A stretch of 58,673 nt of DNA from Ornithinibacillus halophilus (GCF_900129485.1 NZ_FQVW01000016.1:1-58673); one strand, 5' to 3'; counted from the first letter of the stretch, positions 1-8,210 are shown. The notes: generated by a model not told the origin, from the sequence alone. A program made the numbers and translations.

Positions 1-31
1 TAGCTACTAGAAGCAATGCTTCTAGGTTTTT
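1..31. other. Perfect hairpin in the rRNA leader, terminator-like on the plus strand
   Basis: Arms CTAGAAGC (7-14) and GCTTCTAG (18-25) surround a three-base loop. On the plus strand the hairpin is followed by a T run (GGTTTTTTAT), so it could end a plus-strand transcript entering from the left. On the minus strand it lies about 90 nt into the rRNA leader, where such stems are common in precursor processing. The sequence alone does not decide between the two. Confidence 0.5.
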
Positions 32-120
32 TATAAAGAAAAACAGGGTTGCTTTTCTTCTTAACATACTGGTTGTTTTGTTCAGTTTTCAAAGATCAAT
101 TTTTGTCGTTTTTAGCGACA
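1..120 (-). other. Leader of a leftward rRNA operon (16S gene outside the window)
   Basis: On the minus strand the sequence starts with a small hairpin (TGTCG and CGACA arms, 105-120) and is followed by TTTGAAAACTGAACAAAA (about 75-92), the antitermination-like leader box found just upstream of 16S rRNA in Bacillus-type rrn operons. The 16S gene itself is not in the window. In B. subtilis an rRNA operon also follows pdaB, which fits the position. Confidence 0.75.
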
Positions 121-126
121 AGATAT

Positions 127-155
127 AATTTAACATGTTTTCAATTAGATGTCAA
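127..155 (-). promoter_or_regulatory. rRNA operon promoter
   Basis: Minus strand TTGACA (150-155), a 17-base spacer, then TAAATT (127-132); the start would fall near 120, right at the leader hairpin. The perfect -35 with a merely fair -10 and the position ahead of the rRNA leader box fit a sigma-A rrn promoter. An isolated TATAAT occurs further upstream near 290 but has no matching -35. Confidence 0.7.
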
Positions 156-312
156 TAACTTTTTTAAAAATCTATTTTGCCAATTGAATAACTTGTTTCA
201 TATCTGACAACAGAAATTAATATACCATACAGGAATTAGAAAATCAATGAAAAACATAAAAAACATTATTGGAATTATTTCCCTTTCTATTATAACCAAA
301 GAATACTTCATA

Positions 313-534
313 TCATTGATTGGTTTTTCTTTTTGGTATATATTTTAAACACTCATGTTCATTACTAACACGCTTTAATAGTTGAAATAAGGTTTTATAA
401 CGATCTTTCATTGCACGCTTTACCATTTGGTCTATTCGGTGGTCATCCATATCTAAAAGTAATTCATCCAATTCTCGTTTAACTAAATACTCTAGTTCTT
501 TTTGTTCTATATCATTAATCATTAGCCCTAACAT
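313..534 (-). CDS. Small conserved-type acidic/charged protein of unknown function
   Basis: Encodes 73 residues beginning MLGLMINDIEQKELEYL. The reading frame extends to a TTG at 549, but that stretch contains the AGGTGG ribosome binding site, so the second of two adjacent ATGs (534) with a six-base spacing is the better start. The protein looks helical, rich in Glu, Lys, Arg and Leu, with no signal peptide or membrane segment and one Cys near the C-terminus. I recall similar short uncharacterised proteins in other Bacillaceae, but can name no function. It is divergent from pdaB and sits directly upstream of the rRNA promoter. Confidence 0.6.
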   Translation of the reverse strand: MLGLMINDIEQKELEYLVKRELDELLLDMDDHRIDQMVKRAMKDRYKTLFQLLKRVSNEHECLKYIPKRKTNQ

Positions 535-691
535 CATAACCCACCTCAATTAGTATTACTAGACATTGTTTATGTAAAACATATTACTGATTTTTTTCCC
601 ATTAGAAATAGGTGTTTTTTAGCATATCCGTTATTCTTTTATCTATTCCCTTTCTATTATTTTTTTAACATTATTTTCATCAAAGCTAGTA

Positions 692-718
692 CATATTTTC
701 CTTTATTAAACATAGGTA
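692..718 (+). promoter_or_regulatory. Candidate sigma-E promoter of pdaB
   Basis: CATATT (692-697) and CATAGGTA (711-718) are separated by 13 bases, resembling the sigma-E pattern (ATATT, then CATACA-T). pdaB is a sporulation gene, which fits, but the -10 match is partial. Confidence 0.35.
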
Positions 719-758
719 TGTATTAGGACATGCAGTTCTATAGAAGGAGGGTAACGAG

Positions 759-1517
759 GTGGAGCATTTTTATGTCTTACGATTTAACAAATGGAAGCGA
801 TGGTTATTAATTGTGGTTTTTGCACTGTTTACAGCTTCATTTTTATGGTTTGAAAGGGATGGGGCATTTTCTATTTTTACTAATGAAGAATCAGTTGCAC
901 TTACAAAGGGGAATGCAAATGAACCGGATATTGCCCTGACATTTAATATCAGTTGGGGGGAAGAAAAAGTATTCGATATATTAAAGCAGTTAGAACAAAA
1001 TCAAGTTCAAGCTACCTTTTTTGTGAGTGGTGAATGGGCAGAACGTCATCCAGATATTTTAAAAGAAATATCAGAAGCGAATCATGAAATTGGCATGTTG
1101 GGATATCGTTATAAAAGTTATCTAAATCAAGAAATTGACCAAGTAAGAAAAGATTTAACTTTAGCAAAAGAAACATTTAATAAACTTGGTTACAAAGATT
1201 TAGATCTTGTTCGTGCACCTAATGGTCATTTTAATGAAGAAATTATAAAGTTAGCTGAGGAACAAGGTAATACAGTCATTCATTGGAATGTGAATCCAAA
1301 TGATTGGCAAAATCCTGGAACCCAATTAGTTATTGATCGTGTTATGAATGAAACTACGAATGGGGATATTATATTGTTACACGCTTCAGACTCTGCAAAA
1401 CAGACAGCAGATGCTCTCAAAACAATATTACCTGGATTAAAAAACAAGGGGTATAATTATGTAACAATTTCAGAGCTCATTAACCAAGCCCATGCCGAGT
1501 CAAAAATAGTTGAATAG
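759..1517 (+). CDS. pdaB: PdaB-family polysaccharide deacetylase-like sporulation protein
   Basis: 252 residues starting at GTG, seven bases after AGAAGGAGGG. A membrane anchor (about 14-30) is followed by a NodB-type deacetylase fold (about 58-240). PdaB is needed in B. subtilis for stability of spores after formation. Recognised by the blocks ISWGEEK, ATFFVSGEWAERHP, HEIGMLGYRYK and ILLHASDSAKQT. As in the PdaB family, the HxxxH metal site of active NodB enzymes is absent. Unusually, the first motif reads TFNISWG, with Asn63 where I expect Asp, the presumed catalytic base. Convergent with kbaA and divergent from the small upstream gene. Confidence 0.9.
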   Translation: MEHFYVLRFNKWKRWLLIVVFALFTASFLWFERDGAFSIFTNEESVALTKGNANEPDIALTFNISWGEEKVFDILKQLEQNQVQATFFVSGEWAERHPDILKEISEANHEIGMLGYRYKSYLNQEIDQVRKDLTLAKETFNKLGYKDLDLVRAPNGHFNEEIIKLAEEQGNTVIHWNVNPNDWQNPGTQLVIDRVMNETTNGDIILLHASDSAKQTADALKTILPGLKNKGYNYVTISELINQAHAESKIVE

Positions 1518-1591
1518 TTGCTATACTTGGATAGGTGCTGGGCACTGCTATACTTTCATGTATTTTATTCGAAGTAATTTCCTAATGACAT

Positions 1592-1620
1592 AAAAAAGGT
1601 GGGAATCTCCCACCTTTTTT
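1592..1620. terminator. Bidirectional terminator between pdaB and kbaA
   Basis: A hairpin with arms GGTGGGA and TCCCACC and a three-base loop, flanked by an A run on one side and a T run on the other. It can serve both convergent genes. Confidence 0.85.
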
Positions 1621-1633
1621 AAATGATAAGATA

Positions 1634-2221
1634 CTATGCTTTTTGAAGTCTATGCAATGTTATTAACTGATACGCATTACAAATCAATAAAGGAACGATC
1701 ATTAGCCAAGCATAGTCGCTCCCTTCTGCTCGTAAAGCAGGAACCCATTCTACAGTTGTTATTACAACCATAAAGAATAGTGCAGGGATAAATGCCGTTT
1801 TATTTGTTTCTTTAGCTTTAATTTTTGCTACAATCCAACTAATAATAAATAAACCAGCTGTCATTACTATAAACCAAATAATTGAAACTTCGCCTTCTGA
1901 AGCATTATATGGAAAATATACTAGATCAAATAAAATAAATGCGATTAATAAGACTTGTACAGTTGGCCAAAAGGAACGAAACAAACCTAAACCAAATCGA
2001 TGGATAAATAAATAAGCAAAAAAGCCAGTCTGACTAACAACGCTCGCCAATAAACCAAAACCAAGATAAAACAATACTAATCCTATTAACTCCATTCCAT
2101 TAAATGGGTTCATGTTTTCTGCATATATACCTGGGTTAACAAAAAAGCTTGTCAATAGTCCTGCTATCCCACCAAGTAATAATGTTCTCCAAAATAATCG
2201 TACCACTTTTTGAGTGTTCAC
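1634..2221 (-). CDS. kbaA: KinB-signalling pathway activation protein KbaA
   Basis: 195 residues, GTG start eight bases after AGGAGG. A polytopic membrane protein with about six hydrophobic segments (roughly 12-30, 40-65, 70-90, 95-115, 120-140, 150-190). In B. subtilis KbaA is needed for activation of the KinB branch of the sporulation phosphorelay. The call rests on length, topology and the conserved position between gerD and pdaB, with the same alternating orientation. The sequence itself carries no catalytic motif. Confidence 0.8.
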   Translation of the reverse strand: MNTQKVVRLFWRTLLLGGIAGLLTSFFVNPGIYAENMNPFNGMELIGLVLFYLGFGLLASVVSQTGFFAYLFIHRFGLGLFRSFWPTVQVLLIAFILFDLVYFPYNASEGEVSIIWFIVMTAGLFIISWIVAKIKAKETNKTAFIPALFFMVVITTVEWVPALRAEGSDYAWLMIVPLLICNAYQLITLHRLQKA

Positions 2222-2330
2222 TATATTTTCCTCCTAGATGTTCTCTATACCATAAGTTTGCATACTATTTCACGTATTCTTCTATCCATATGTATTTTAA
2301 CATGTCTACATCCTTTTTTCCTTCATCAAG

Positions 2331-2361
2331 TGCATAGTTTTGATATTTTTCACTCATATTA
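2331..2361 (+). promoter_or_regulatory. Sigma-G promoter of gerD
   Basis: TGCATA (2331-2336), an 18-base spacer, and CATATTA (2355-2361) match the forespore sigma-G pattern well. gerD is a known sigma-G gene in B. subtilis. The start would fall 20 or so bases before the ribosome binding site. Confidence 0.7.
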
Positions 2362-2387
2362 ACGATAAGTGGAAGGAGGTTGTCACA

Positions 2388-3044
2388 ATGCTACGTATCT
2401 TATCGTTCATAACCTTTACCTTCTTAATTGGTATTCTAAGTGCATGTGGTGGTGAAGCTGCCAAAAGTGAAGGTGACTATGATACAACTAAGAAAATGGT
2501 TGTCGATATATTACAAACCGAAGACGGAAAAAAGGCACTTCAAGAAATATTAGCTGATGAGAAAATGCAAGAAAAACTCGTAATTGAATCTGAGGTTGTT
2601 CGCACATCCATAGAGGAAGCCTTAGCTTCAGACAAAGGGAAAGATATGTGGAAAAAGCTTTTCGAAGACCCCAAATTTGTTGAAAGCTATGTTAAATCCA
2701 TGGAAGAAGATCAAAAGAAAATGATGAAGGACCTCTTAAAGGATTCAGAATACCAAAAACAAATGCTTGAATTAATGCAGAACCCTGAAATAAAAGACCA
2801 AATAGTACAAACATTAAAAGGACAAGAATTTCGCGCACACCTTGAAGAAACCATTCAACAGACATTTGAATCTCCTCTTTTCCAAGCCAAGATACAAGAC
2901 ATACTATTAAAAGCTGCCGAGGAACAAGGACAAGGAAGTGGTGGTTCAGGTGGCAGTGGTGGTAGTGAATCTGGTGGTGAATCCGGGGGCGATTCTGGTA
3001 AAGAAGGTGGTGGCGAATCTGGTGGTGGTGGCGGTGGTGGTTAA
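2388..3044 (+). CDS. gerD: Spore germination lipoprotein GerD
   Basis: 218 residues. The ATG at 2388 lies seven bases after GGAAGGAGGT; an upstream in-frame extension lacks a ribosome binding site and would disrupt the signal peptide. Residues 1-19 form a lipoprotein signal with lipobox LSAC and lipidated Cys20. The mature part is helical and highly charged (about 30-180). The last 35 or so residues are almost only Gly, Ser, Glu and Asp. GerD is an inner-membrane lipoprotein required for clustering of germinant receptors. Monocistronic, divergent from kbaA, convergent with salA. Confidence 0.9.
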   Translation: MLRILSFITFTFLIGILSACGGEAAKSEGDYDTTKKMVVDILQTEDGKKALQEILADEKMQEKLVIESEVVRTSIEEALASDKGKDMWKKLFEDPKFVESYVKSMEEDQKKMMKDLLKDSEYQKQMLELMQNPEIKDQIVQTLKGQEFRAHLEETIQQTFESPLFQAKIQDILLKAAEEQGQGSGGSGGSGGSESGGESGGDSGKEGGGESGGGGGGG

Positions 3045-3074
3045 ATACCCTACCAAAATCAGTTATCCTATAGG

Positions 3075-3113
3075 AAAAGCTAAGGCAACTTTAAAATCTA
3101 TGCCTTAGCTTTT
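3075..3113. terminator. Bidirectional terminator between gerD and salA
   Basis: Arms AAAGCTAAGGCA (3076-3087) and TGCCTTAGCTTT (3101-3112) with a 13-base loop, A run before and T run after, between two convergent genes. Confidence 0.85.
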
Positions 3114-3120
3114 TTCATTC

Positions 3121-4179
3121 TTATTCTTCTACTTTAGCTATCACTTTAGCAGCCATCTTATGGTATTCTTTTCCAAGTGGATGATCTTCTTGGTATACAG
3201 ATGGTGCGAAAACATCCTCGTCTTCATATGGCTGTTGCAAAGGTAGTTGGCCTAATACTTTCGTTTTCAAAACCTCTGCTAATTTTTGACCGCCGCCACG
3301 ACCGAATACAAATTCTTTTTCTCCAGTAGTTTTACTTTCAAAATATGCCATATTTTCAACAACACCCAAAATTTCATGCTCGGTCTTTATTGCCATTTGT
3401 CCTGCACGAGCTGCTACGAAAGCGGCAGTTGGATGTGGCGTTGTTACAATTACTTCTTTACAAGTTGGTAGTAATTCATGAACATCCATAGCAATGTCAC
3501 CTGTTCCAGGAGGTAAATCGAGCAATAGGTAGTCTAAGTCGCCCCATTCAACTTCCTTAAAGAAGCTATTTAACATTTTACCAAGCATAGGTCCACGCCA
3601 TATAATTGGTGAATTATCTTCAACAAAGAAGCCCATAGAAATTACTTTTACACCAAAGCGCTCAACAGGGATAATTTTTTCACCACGTACTTGCGGGCGT
3701 TCCTCTACCCCCATCATATCAGGAATACTGAAACCATAAATATCAGCATCAATGATTCCTACTTTTTTGCCAAGACGCATTAATGCCATGGCTAAATTAA
3801 CAGTAACGGTTGATTTCCCAACTCCACCCTTACCACTTGCAACAGCAATAAAGTGTGGATTTTTAGAGCCACCCATAAGTGACTGTTCTTTTGCTTGATC
3901 AACGGCTGGTTGGAATTTTTGAATGACTTCATCAGGCAGTTGTTCAAAACGAAGCCCAACAGTAGTCGCTCCATTTTTCTTAAGAACACCAACTAATTCT
4001 TGTTGTAACTGCATTTGCTCTGCAGTATTTGTCTTTCCGATGGCAACTTTAACACTAATATGCTTCTTTTCTTCTTTTATGGTTATTTCCTTTATGCCAC
4101 CAGTTTCCTCAAGCGTTCTATGTAAAAACGGATCTTTTATAGGATTTAATAACTTTATAACATCTTCTTTAGTTAACAT
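3121..4179 (-). CDS. salA: SalA, Mrp/NBP35-family P-loop ATPase
   Basis: 352 residues with ATG preceded by AAGGAAGGTG. An N-terminal MIP18/DUF59-like domain (about 4-85) precedes a ParA/MinD-type ATPase domain with deviant Walker A GKGGVGKST at 116-124. In B. subtilis SalA represses scoC and so promotes exoprotease expression; relatives are Fe-S carriers. The CxxC of Fe-S carrying Mrp proteins is missing: after ENMAYF the chain continues with ESKTTGEK. This supports a SalA-type regulator rather than an Fe-S scaffold. Confidence 0.88.
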   Translation of the reverse strand: MLTKEDVIKLLNPIKDPFLHRTLEETGGIKEITIKEEKKHISVKVAIGKTNTAEQMQLQQELVGVLKKNGATTVGLRFEQLPDEVIQKFQPAVDQAKEQSLMGGSKNPHFIAVASGKGGVGKSTVTVNLAMALMRLGKKVGIIDADIYGFSIPDMMGVEERPQVRGEKIIPVERFGVKVISMGFFVEDNSPIIWRGPMLGKMLNSFFKEVEWGDLDYLLLDLPPGTGDIAMDVHELLPTCKEVIVTTPHPTAAFVAARAGQMAIKTEHEILGVVENMAYFESKTTGEKEFVFGRGGGQKLAEVLKTKVLGQLPLQQPYEDEDVFAPSVYQEDHPLGKEYHKMAAKVIAKVEE

Positions 4180-4247
4180 CTATGTCACCTTCCTTTTCCT
4201 AGCTATGAATTATACACATATACCTAAGTATTAACATGTCCATGGCT

Positions 4248-4256
4248 AGTATAACA
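4248..4256 (-). promoter_or_regulatory. Candidate extended -10 promoter of salA
   Basis: Minus strand TGTTATACT is an extended -10 (TG-N-TATACT) about 70 bases before the salA start. No good -35 is visible. A second TATAAT lies at 4209-4214. Confidence 0.4.
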
Positions 4257-4308
4257 TAAATCACAGAAAATCTAAGTGATATGAATCATGGAAGGGGTTA
4301 CTTTTCTT

Positions 4309-5031
4309 CTACTCGGAATCTTCTGGTTCCTCTGTAACATACCGAAGAATTCCTTCATAGATGCTAGCTGCCATCTTTAGCTGATATTCATCCTGCTTCA
4401 ATAGATTTCTTTCCTCCACATTTGAAAGAAACCCTATTTCAACAAGAGCTCCTGGTATTTTTGCATTTTTCAGTAAGTATAAGTTATTCATTGCTAAAGG
4501 TGATCGCTTCGTGTTTTCCATATTTCGTATAATTTCTGCTTGGACCATTTTAGCTAAATGCTTACTTTCCTCCGATTTAGGATAGTAAAATGTTTGTGCT
4601 CCACGCCATTTTGTTGATGGTGTTGCGTTAAGGTGTAGCGTAATAAATAAGTCTGCATCTTTTTCATGAATAAATTCCATTCGCTTTCGAATATCCTCTA
4701 CTTTTCGCTTTGAAAGACCTTTTGTTTCTTCAGCCGCTAAATCCTTATCTGTTTCTCTTGTTAAATATACTATTGCTCCAGTTTGCTGCAGATAATTTTG
4801 TAACTTTTTTCCCACTTCAAGAGCTATATCTTTTTCCAGTGTATCATCTTTTCCCACAGCTCCACCATCTGCTCCACCATGACCAGGGTCAATTACAATC
4901 GTTTTTCCCGATAATGGTAGTGACCATCCCGTTGTCTGTTCATTATCAGACTTCGGTATAGGATACTGAATCATATAAAGTAATAAAATTAGTCCCAATC
5001 CCCATAAAAATGCTTTCCCGTATCGCTGCAT
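4309..5031 (-). CDS. cwlD: Germination-specific N-acetylmuramoyl-L-alanine amidase CwlD
   Basis: 240 residues. An N-terminal signal anchor (about 7-24) is followed by an Amidase_3 domain (about 43-230). The zinc site is visible: His51 in IDPGHGG, Glu66 in DTLEKDI and a His in ITLHLNA; the catalytic Glu lies in LVEIGFLSN. CwlD works with PdaA to make muramic delta-lactam in the spore cortex. It lies between the acetyltransferase gene and salA, on the same strand, and appears to have its own sporulation promoter. Confidence 0.92.
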   Translation of the reverse strand: MQRYGKAFLWGLGLILLLYMIQYPIPKSDNEQTTGWSLPLSGKTIVIDPGHGGADGGAVGKDDTLEKDIALEVGKKLQNYLQQTGAIVYLTRETDKDLAAEETKGLSKRKVEDIRKRMEFIHEKDADLFITLHLNATPSTKWRGAQTFYYPKSEESKHLAKMVQAEIIRNMENTKRSPLAMNNLYLLKNAKIPGALVEIGFLSNVEERNLLKQDEYQLKMAASIYEGILRYVTEEPEDSE

Positions 5032-5067
5032 AATACTCGCCCCTTATTAAAATACTATCTTGCATTT

Positions 5068-5094
5068 ATTTTATGGGACGAGCCTTTAAAGTAT
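5068..5094 (-). promoter_or_regulatory. Candidate sigma-E promoter of cwlD
   Basis: On the minus strand ATACTT (5089-5094), a 13-base spacer and CATAAAAT (5068-5075) resemble the sigma-E consensus. cwlD is known to be expressed during sporulation in B. subtilis. Confidence 0.45.
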
Positions 5095-5109
5095 GACTGT
5101 TTCTCCCCT

Positions 5110-6258
5110 CTAAAAGAAATCTGGGAAATATGGCTTTTGATCTGATATAGTTGCATCCAACTTTTGAATTTCATCTAAAGAACCTTTTAATTGTCCAATT
5201 CGATATAAATCTACTGGCCTTACAAAATTAAGCATCATGGCAGTCAACTGCTGAATTGTGCAATATATCCCCTTACTATGGTCTTGATATGGAAGAACAG
5301 TAATATTAGTTGTGGTAAGTTGATACGTCTTTGTATTATCTGGAAAAAAGTCGTCCTTAACATGTAGTGTAATACCATTTGTCGAATTCAAAAATGGGTA
5401 TTCCTTCAAAAACTGATGCACATCAGTGATTCGCGCCATAAAATATGGTTCTATTTTTTGTTCAAACCTAGGTTCATCAACTAATAATGGTAATAGGTCA
5501 TTTTCAGGTACCGTCATTTTTACTTCCTTTGCCATTGAATCATGATTCGCTATAAACTCTAGCAAGATGTTCCAACCATTGTTTGAAGTGTAAGCAAAAT
5601 CGTGAACATGAAATACATTCTCTTTTACTTCATATTGAATGTATCCGACTGGCCGTTTTTCAAGATTATAGGCAACACCTATATAGGATTTATCTTTTAT
5701 TACTCGCTGATTCCACCAACGTTCATCACGTACGAGTGCCCCATTATATGTTTTAGCATATTCCTCATAAATAGAATTTATCGTTTGATAATCAAATGGT
5801 TTTGTACGCACGTAGCCACTTGCATCCCATTTCTTTCTTAATTTATCTACTGGAATGGTATACAACTTTTCATTAAAAGTAATCTCCCAGCCATATTTTC
5901 TATAAAATGAAACAGAAAATGGTTGCAAAAAGGATATAATTTGCCCATTGTTTTTCATGTGATGCAATGCATGAGACAAAAGTTCTTTAACCATTCCGCC
6001 TCTTCTATATTCCGGCCATGTAGCAACAGAACTTATCCCACCCATATTAATCTTCTTGTCACCTAGATAGATTGAAAGTGGAATAAGGTGCAGTTTAGAT
6101 GCAATATGATCTCCATCCATGTTCCCCCAGATAATATGTCTCCATGCTTCTGCTTTCTTTTTATGTAACTCTTCATCTGATAAATGATATTGAAAAGCAA
6201 ATTGAGATAAAGCAAATACTTCCTTATAATCTGTTTCAATATTTAACATTTTGATCAT
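5110..6258 (-). CDS. Eis-like GNAT acetyltransferase with SCP2-like C-terminal domain
   Basis: 382 residues. The ATG at 6258 follows AGGAGGAAATCT; an upstream extension to 6294 has no ribosome binding site. The N-terminal GNAT domain shows ISSVATWPEYRRGGMVKEL, the acetyl-CoA loop, at about 75-95. A second GNAT-like half (about 165-270) and a C-terminal sterol-carrier-like domain (about 285-380) give the three-part Eis architecture. Substrate unknown; Eis proteins acetylate amines such as aminoglycosides or protein lysines. B. subtilis has ybaJ and ybaK at this place, so the gene is a lineage-specific occupant of the rpsI-cwlD interval. Confidence 0.8.
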   Translation of the reverse strand: MIKMLNIETDYKEVFALSQFAFQYHLSDEELHKKKAEAWRHIIWGNMDGDHIASKLHLIPLSIYLGDKKINMGGISSVATWPEYRRGGMVKELLSHALHHMKNNGQIISFLQPFSVSFYRKYGWEITFNEKLYTIPVDKLRKKWDASGYVRTKPFDYQTINSIYEEYAKTYNGALVRDERWWNQRVIKDKSYIGVAYNLEKRPVGYIQYEVKENVFHVHDFAYTSNNGWNILLEFIANHDSMAKEVKMTVPENDLLPLLVDEPRFEQKIEPYFMARITDVHQFLKEYPFLNSTNGITLHVKDDFFPDNTKTYQLTTTNITVLPYQDHSKGIYCTIQQLTAMMLNFVRPVDLYRIGQLKGSLDEIQKLDATISDQKPYFPDFF

Positions 6259-6310
6259 AGATTTCCTCCTAACTCCTTTCCATTTACATTTCATATAAAA
6301 ATAGTATATA

Positions 6311-6342
6311 CAAAAAGACTCCCAACCATAATGATTGAGAGC
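6311..6342 (-). terminator. Terminator of the rplM-rpsI operon
   Basis: On the minus strand CTCTCAATC and GGTTGGGAG pair (with G-U pairs) around a five-base loop and are followed by TCTTTTTG, 20 bases after the rpsI stop codon. Confidence 0.8.
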
Positions 6343-6362
6343 CTTTGTAAAGTTTTATAAGA

Positions 6363-6755
6363 TTAACGTTTTGAGAACTGAGGTGCACGACGAGCGCCTT
6401 TAAGACCGTATTTCTTACGTTCCTTCATGCGTGCATCACGAGTTAAGAATCCTTCGCGTTTTAGAGAAGAACGATATTCTGGATCTGCTTCTAATAACGC
6501 ACGAGCAACTCCGTGACGAATTGCACCAGCTTGACCAGTGAATCCTCCACCATGAACATTAACGATAACGTCATATGTTCCTTCAGTTTCTGTAGCCTTT
6601 AATGGCTGGTTAAGAATTAGAAGTTGAGTTTCATATGGGAAATAGTCTTTTGCATCGCGACCATTAATTGTAACATTGCCATTGCCTGGTACTAGACGTA
6701 CACGAGCAGTTGAGCTTTTACGACGACCTGTACCGTAGTATTGTACTTGTGCCAA
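6363..6755 (-). CDS. rpsI: 30S ribosomal protein uS9
   Basis: 130 residues, full length for the family. Recognised from [16 protein letters not shown] at the start, [14 protein letters not shown] in the middle and the basic tail ending APQFSKR, whose last residues reach the P-site tRNA in the ribosome. Second gene of the L13-S9 operon, 19 bases after rplM. Nothing unusual. Confidence 0.97.
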   Translation of the reverse strand: MAQVQYYGTGRRKSSTARVRLVPGNGNVTINGRDAKDYFPYETQLLILNQPLKATETEGTYDVIVNVHGGGFTGQAGAIRHGVARALLEADPEYRSSLKREGFLTRDARMKERKKYGLKGARRAPQFSKR

Positions 6756-6774
6756 TTGATTAACCTCCTTTTAA

Positions 6775-7212
6775 TTATCCACGAAGTTCGTAAACTTCTG
6801 GTTTTTGTGCTTGTTGATTGTGTTCAGAACCTCTATATACGTGCAGTTTCTTACCCATTTTACGGCCTAGTGGACCTTTTGGAAGCATGCCTTTAATTGC
6901 AAGCTCTAACATTTGTTCAGGGTATTTTGTACGCATTTCGTCTGCAGTACGTTCTTTTAATCCACCTGGATGTCCTGAGTGACGGTAGTATTTCTTGTCA
7001 CTTAATTTGTTTCCAGTTAGTTCGATTTTTTCAGCGTTAATAATAATTACATAATCACCAGTATCAGTATGTGGAGTGTAAGTTGGTTTGTGCTTTCCGC
7101 GAAGGATCGCAGCAACTTCACTTGCTAGACGACCAAGACGTTGGCCTTCAGCATCCACAACAAGCCATTTGCGTTCAATATTATTTTCATTTGCCATGAA
7201 AGTTGTGCGCAT
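6775..7212 (-). CDS. rplM: 50S ribosomal protein uL13
   Basis: 145 residues starting [10 protein letters not shown], nine bases after GGAGGG. A longer in-frame start at 7245 lies upstream of that ribosome binding site and is not used. Family blocks are [34 protein letters not shown] and [15 protein letters not shown]. Early assembly protein of the large subunit. First gene of the L13-S9 operon with its own promoter and leader. Confidence 0.97.
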   Translation of the reverse strand: MRTTFMANENNIERKWLVVDAEGQRLGRLASEVAAILRGKHKPTYTPHTDTGDYVIIINAEKIELTGNKLSDKKYYRHSGHPGGLKERTADEMRTKYPEQMLELAIKGMLPKGPLGRKMGKKLHVYRGSEHNQQAQKPEVYELRG

Positions 7213-7315
7213 GATTGGTTTCCCTCCATTTTTTAAATAAATCAAGTTTCGTATTTCTATATTTCAAACACAATTAGTTCCGGGGCTAATCGCGGTTTTT
7301 AGAAATAAAATGCCA
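7213..7315 (-). ncRNA. Probable L13 leader (autoregulatory 5' UTR of rplM)
   Basis: About 103 nt between the predicted start of transcription and the rplM start. On the minus strand ATTTCTA near 7300 can pair with TAGAAAT near 7256, enclosing a second stem CGATTAG / CTAATTG with the loop CCCCGGAA. A structured leader here fits the L13 leader family (RF00555) known from low-GC Gram-positive bacteria. A covariance search would settle it. Confidence 0.65.
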
Positions 7316-7321
7316 TAGACC

Positions 7322-7350
7322 ATAATATATCAATTAAGGGATAAAGTCAA
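7322..7350 (-). promoter_or_regulatory. Promoter of rplM-rpsI
   Basis: Minus strand TTGACT (7345-7350), 17-base spacer, TATTAT (7322-7327). It lies in the 248-base gap between truA and rplM and gives a leader of about 100 nt. Confidence 0.8.
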
Positions 7351-7460
7351 GTAACTGAGGAATATTTTCTAGTGAAAATAAAACCTAATAGGCAACTATG
7401 AACTCCCCTAATCCATTCTAAAACATTTCAGTGAAAATGTCGATATTACCCGGGAAATGT

Positions 7461-8210
7461 CTATTCTTGTTTATACTTCACATTCCATAAATGTAAGCCT
7501 TGCGGGGGTGCAGTCACTCCCACGAAACGGCGATCTTTCTTCTCCAACAAGAATTTTATATCTTGTGGTGTTAATTTTCCCTGTCCTACATCTAACAAGG
7601 CACCAATGATGATTCGAACCATATTATATAAAAATCCGTTTCCTCGAAGAATAAATTCTAGTTCATTTTCTTTTTTACTAAATGAAACTTCATATAAATG
7701 GCGTACTTTACTTCCTTTTGCAGTTGATTTGGCAGAAGAAAATGACGTGAAGTCATGTGTACCTTGAAAGTACCGACATGCTTCTTCCATCGCTATTAAA
7801 TCTAGTTTATAAGGAAAATAGTAAGAATAGTTTCTTTTAAATACGTCCTTCTCTGGTCCATTAATAATATAATAACGATATTCCTTCTCTATAACATCAT
7901 ATCTAGCATGAAAGTCACTTGGAACTTCTTTAATCGCATTAACATAAATATCATTCGGCAAAAGAGCATTTAAAGCCTTTTTCCAACTTTCCGTGGATAA
8001 CTGGAATTCAGTCTCAAAGTGTAATGACTGAACTTTAGCATGGACTCCAGTATCTGTTCTACCAGATGCATGAACTCTTATAGATTGTCCTTTATGGACT
8101 TTTGTTAGTGCTTTTTCAATCTCATCCTGCACTGTACGCTTGCCGGGTTGGACCTGATACCCTGAGAAATTTGTACCGTCATAGCTAATAATGCAATTTA
8201 TTCTCCTCAT
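7461..8210 (-). CDS. truA: tRNA pseudouridine(38-40) synthase TruA
   Basis: 249 residues. The catalytic Asp53 sits in ASGRTDTGVHA; further family blocks are CIISYDGTNFSGYQ at the start, HDFTSFSS and FLYNMVRIIIGALLDVGQGK. Modifies uridines 38-40 in the anticodon arm. Follows ecfT by 16 bases and so is probably cotranscribed with the ecf genes, as in B. subtilis. ATG start after GGGGGATGGGCC. Confidence 0.96.
   Translation of the reverse strand: MRRINCIISYDGTNFSGYQVQPGKRTVQDEIEKALTKVHKGQSIRVHASGRTDTGVHAKVQSLHFETEFQLSTESWKKALNALLPNDIYVNAIKEVPSDFHARYDVIEKEYRYYIINGPEKDVFKRNYSYYFPYKLDLIAMEEACRYFQGTHDFTSFSSAKSTAKGSKVRHLYEVSFSKKENELEFILRGNGFLYNMVRIIIGALLDVGQGKLTPQDIKFLLEKKDRRFVGVTAPPQGLHLWNVKYKQE

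Noticed and set aside
286-296. TATAAT on the minus strand upstream of the rRNA leader as a second rrn promoter
   Set aside because: No acceptable -35 at 16-18 bases; reported only as a remark under the main promoter.
2149-2337. Plus-strand reading frame upstream of gerD
   Set aside because: It overlaps the kbaA start in antisense and has no ribosome binding site; the sigma-G promoter of gerD begins within its end.
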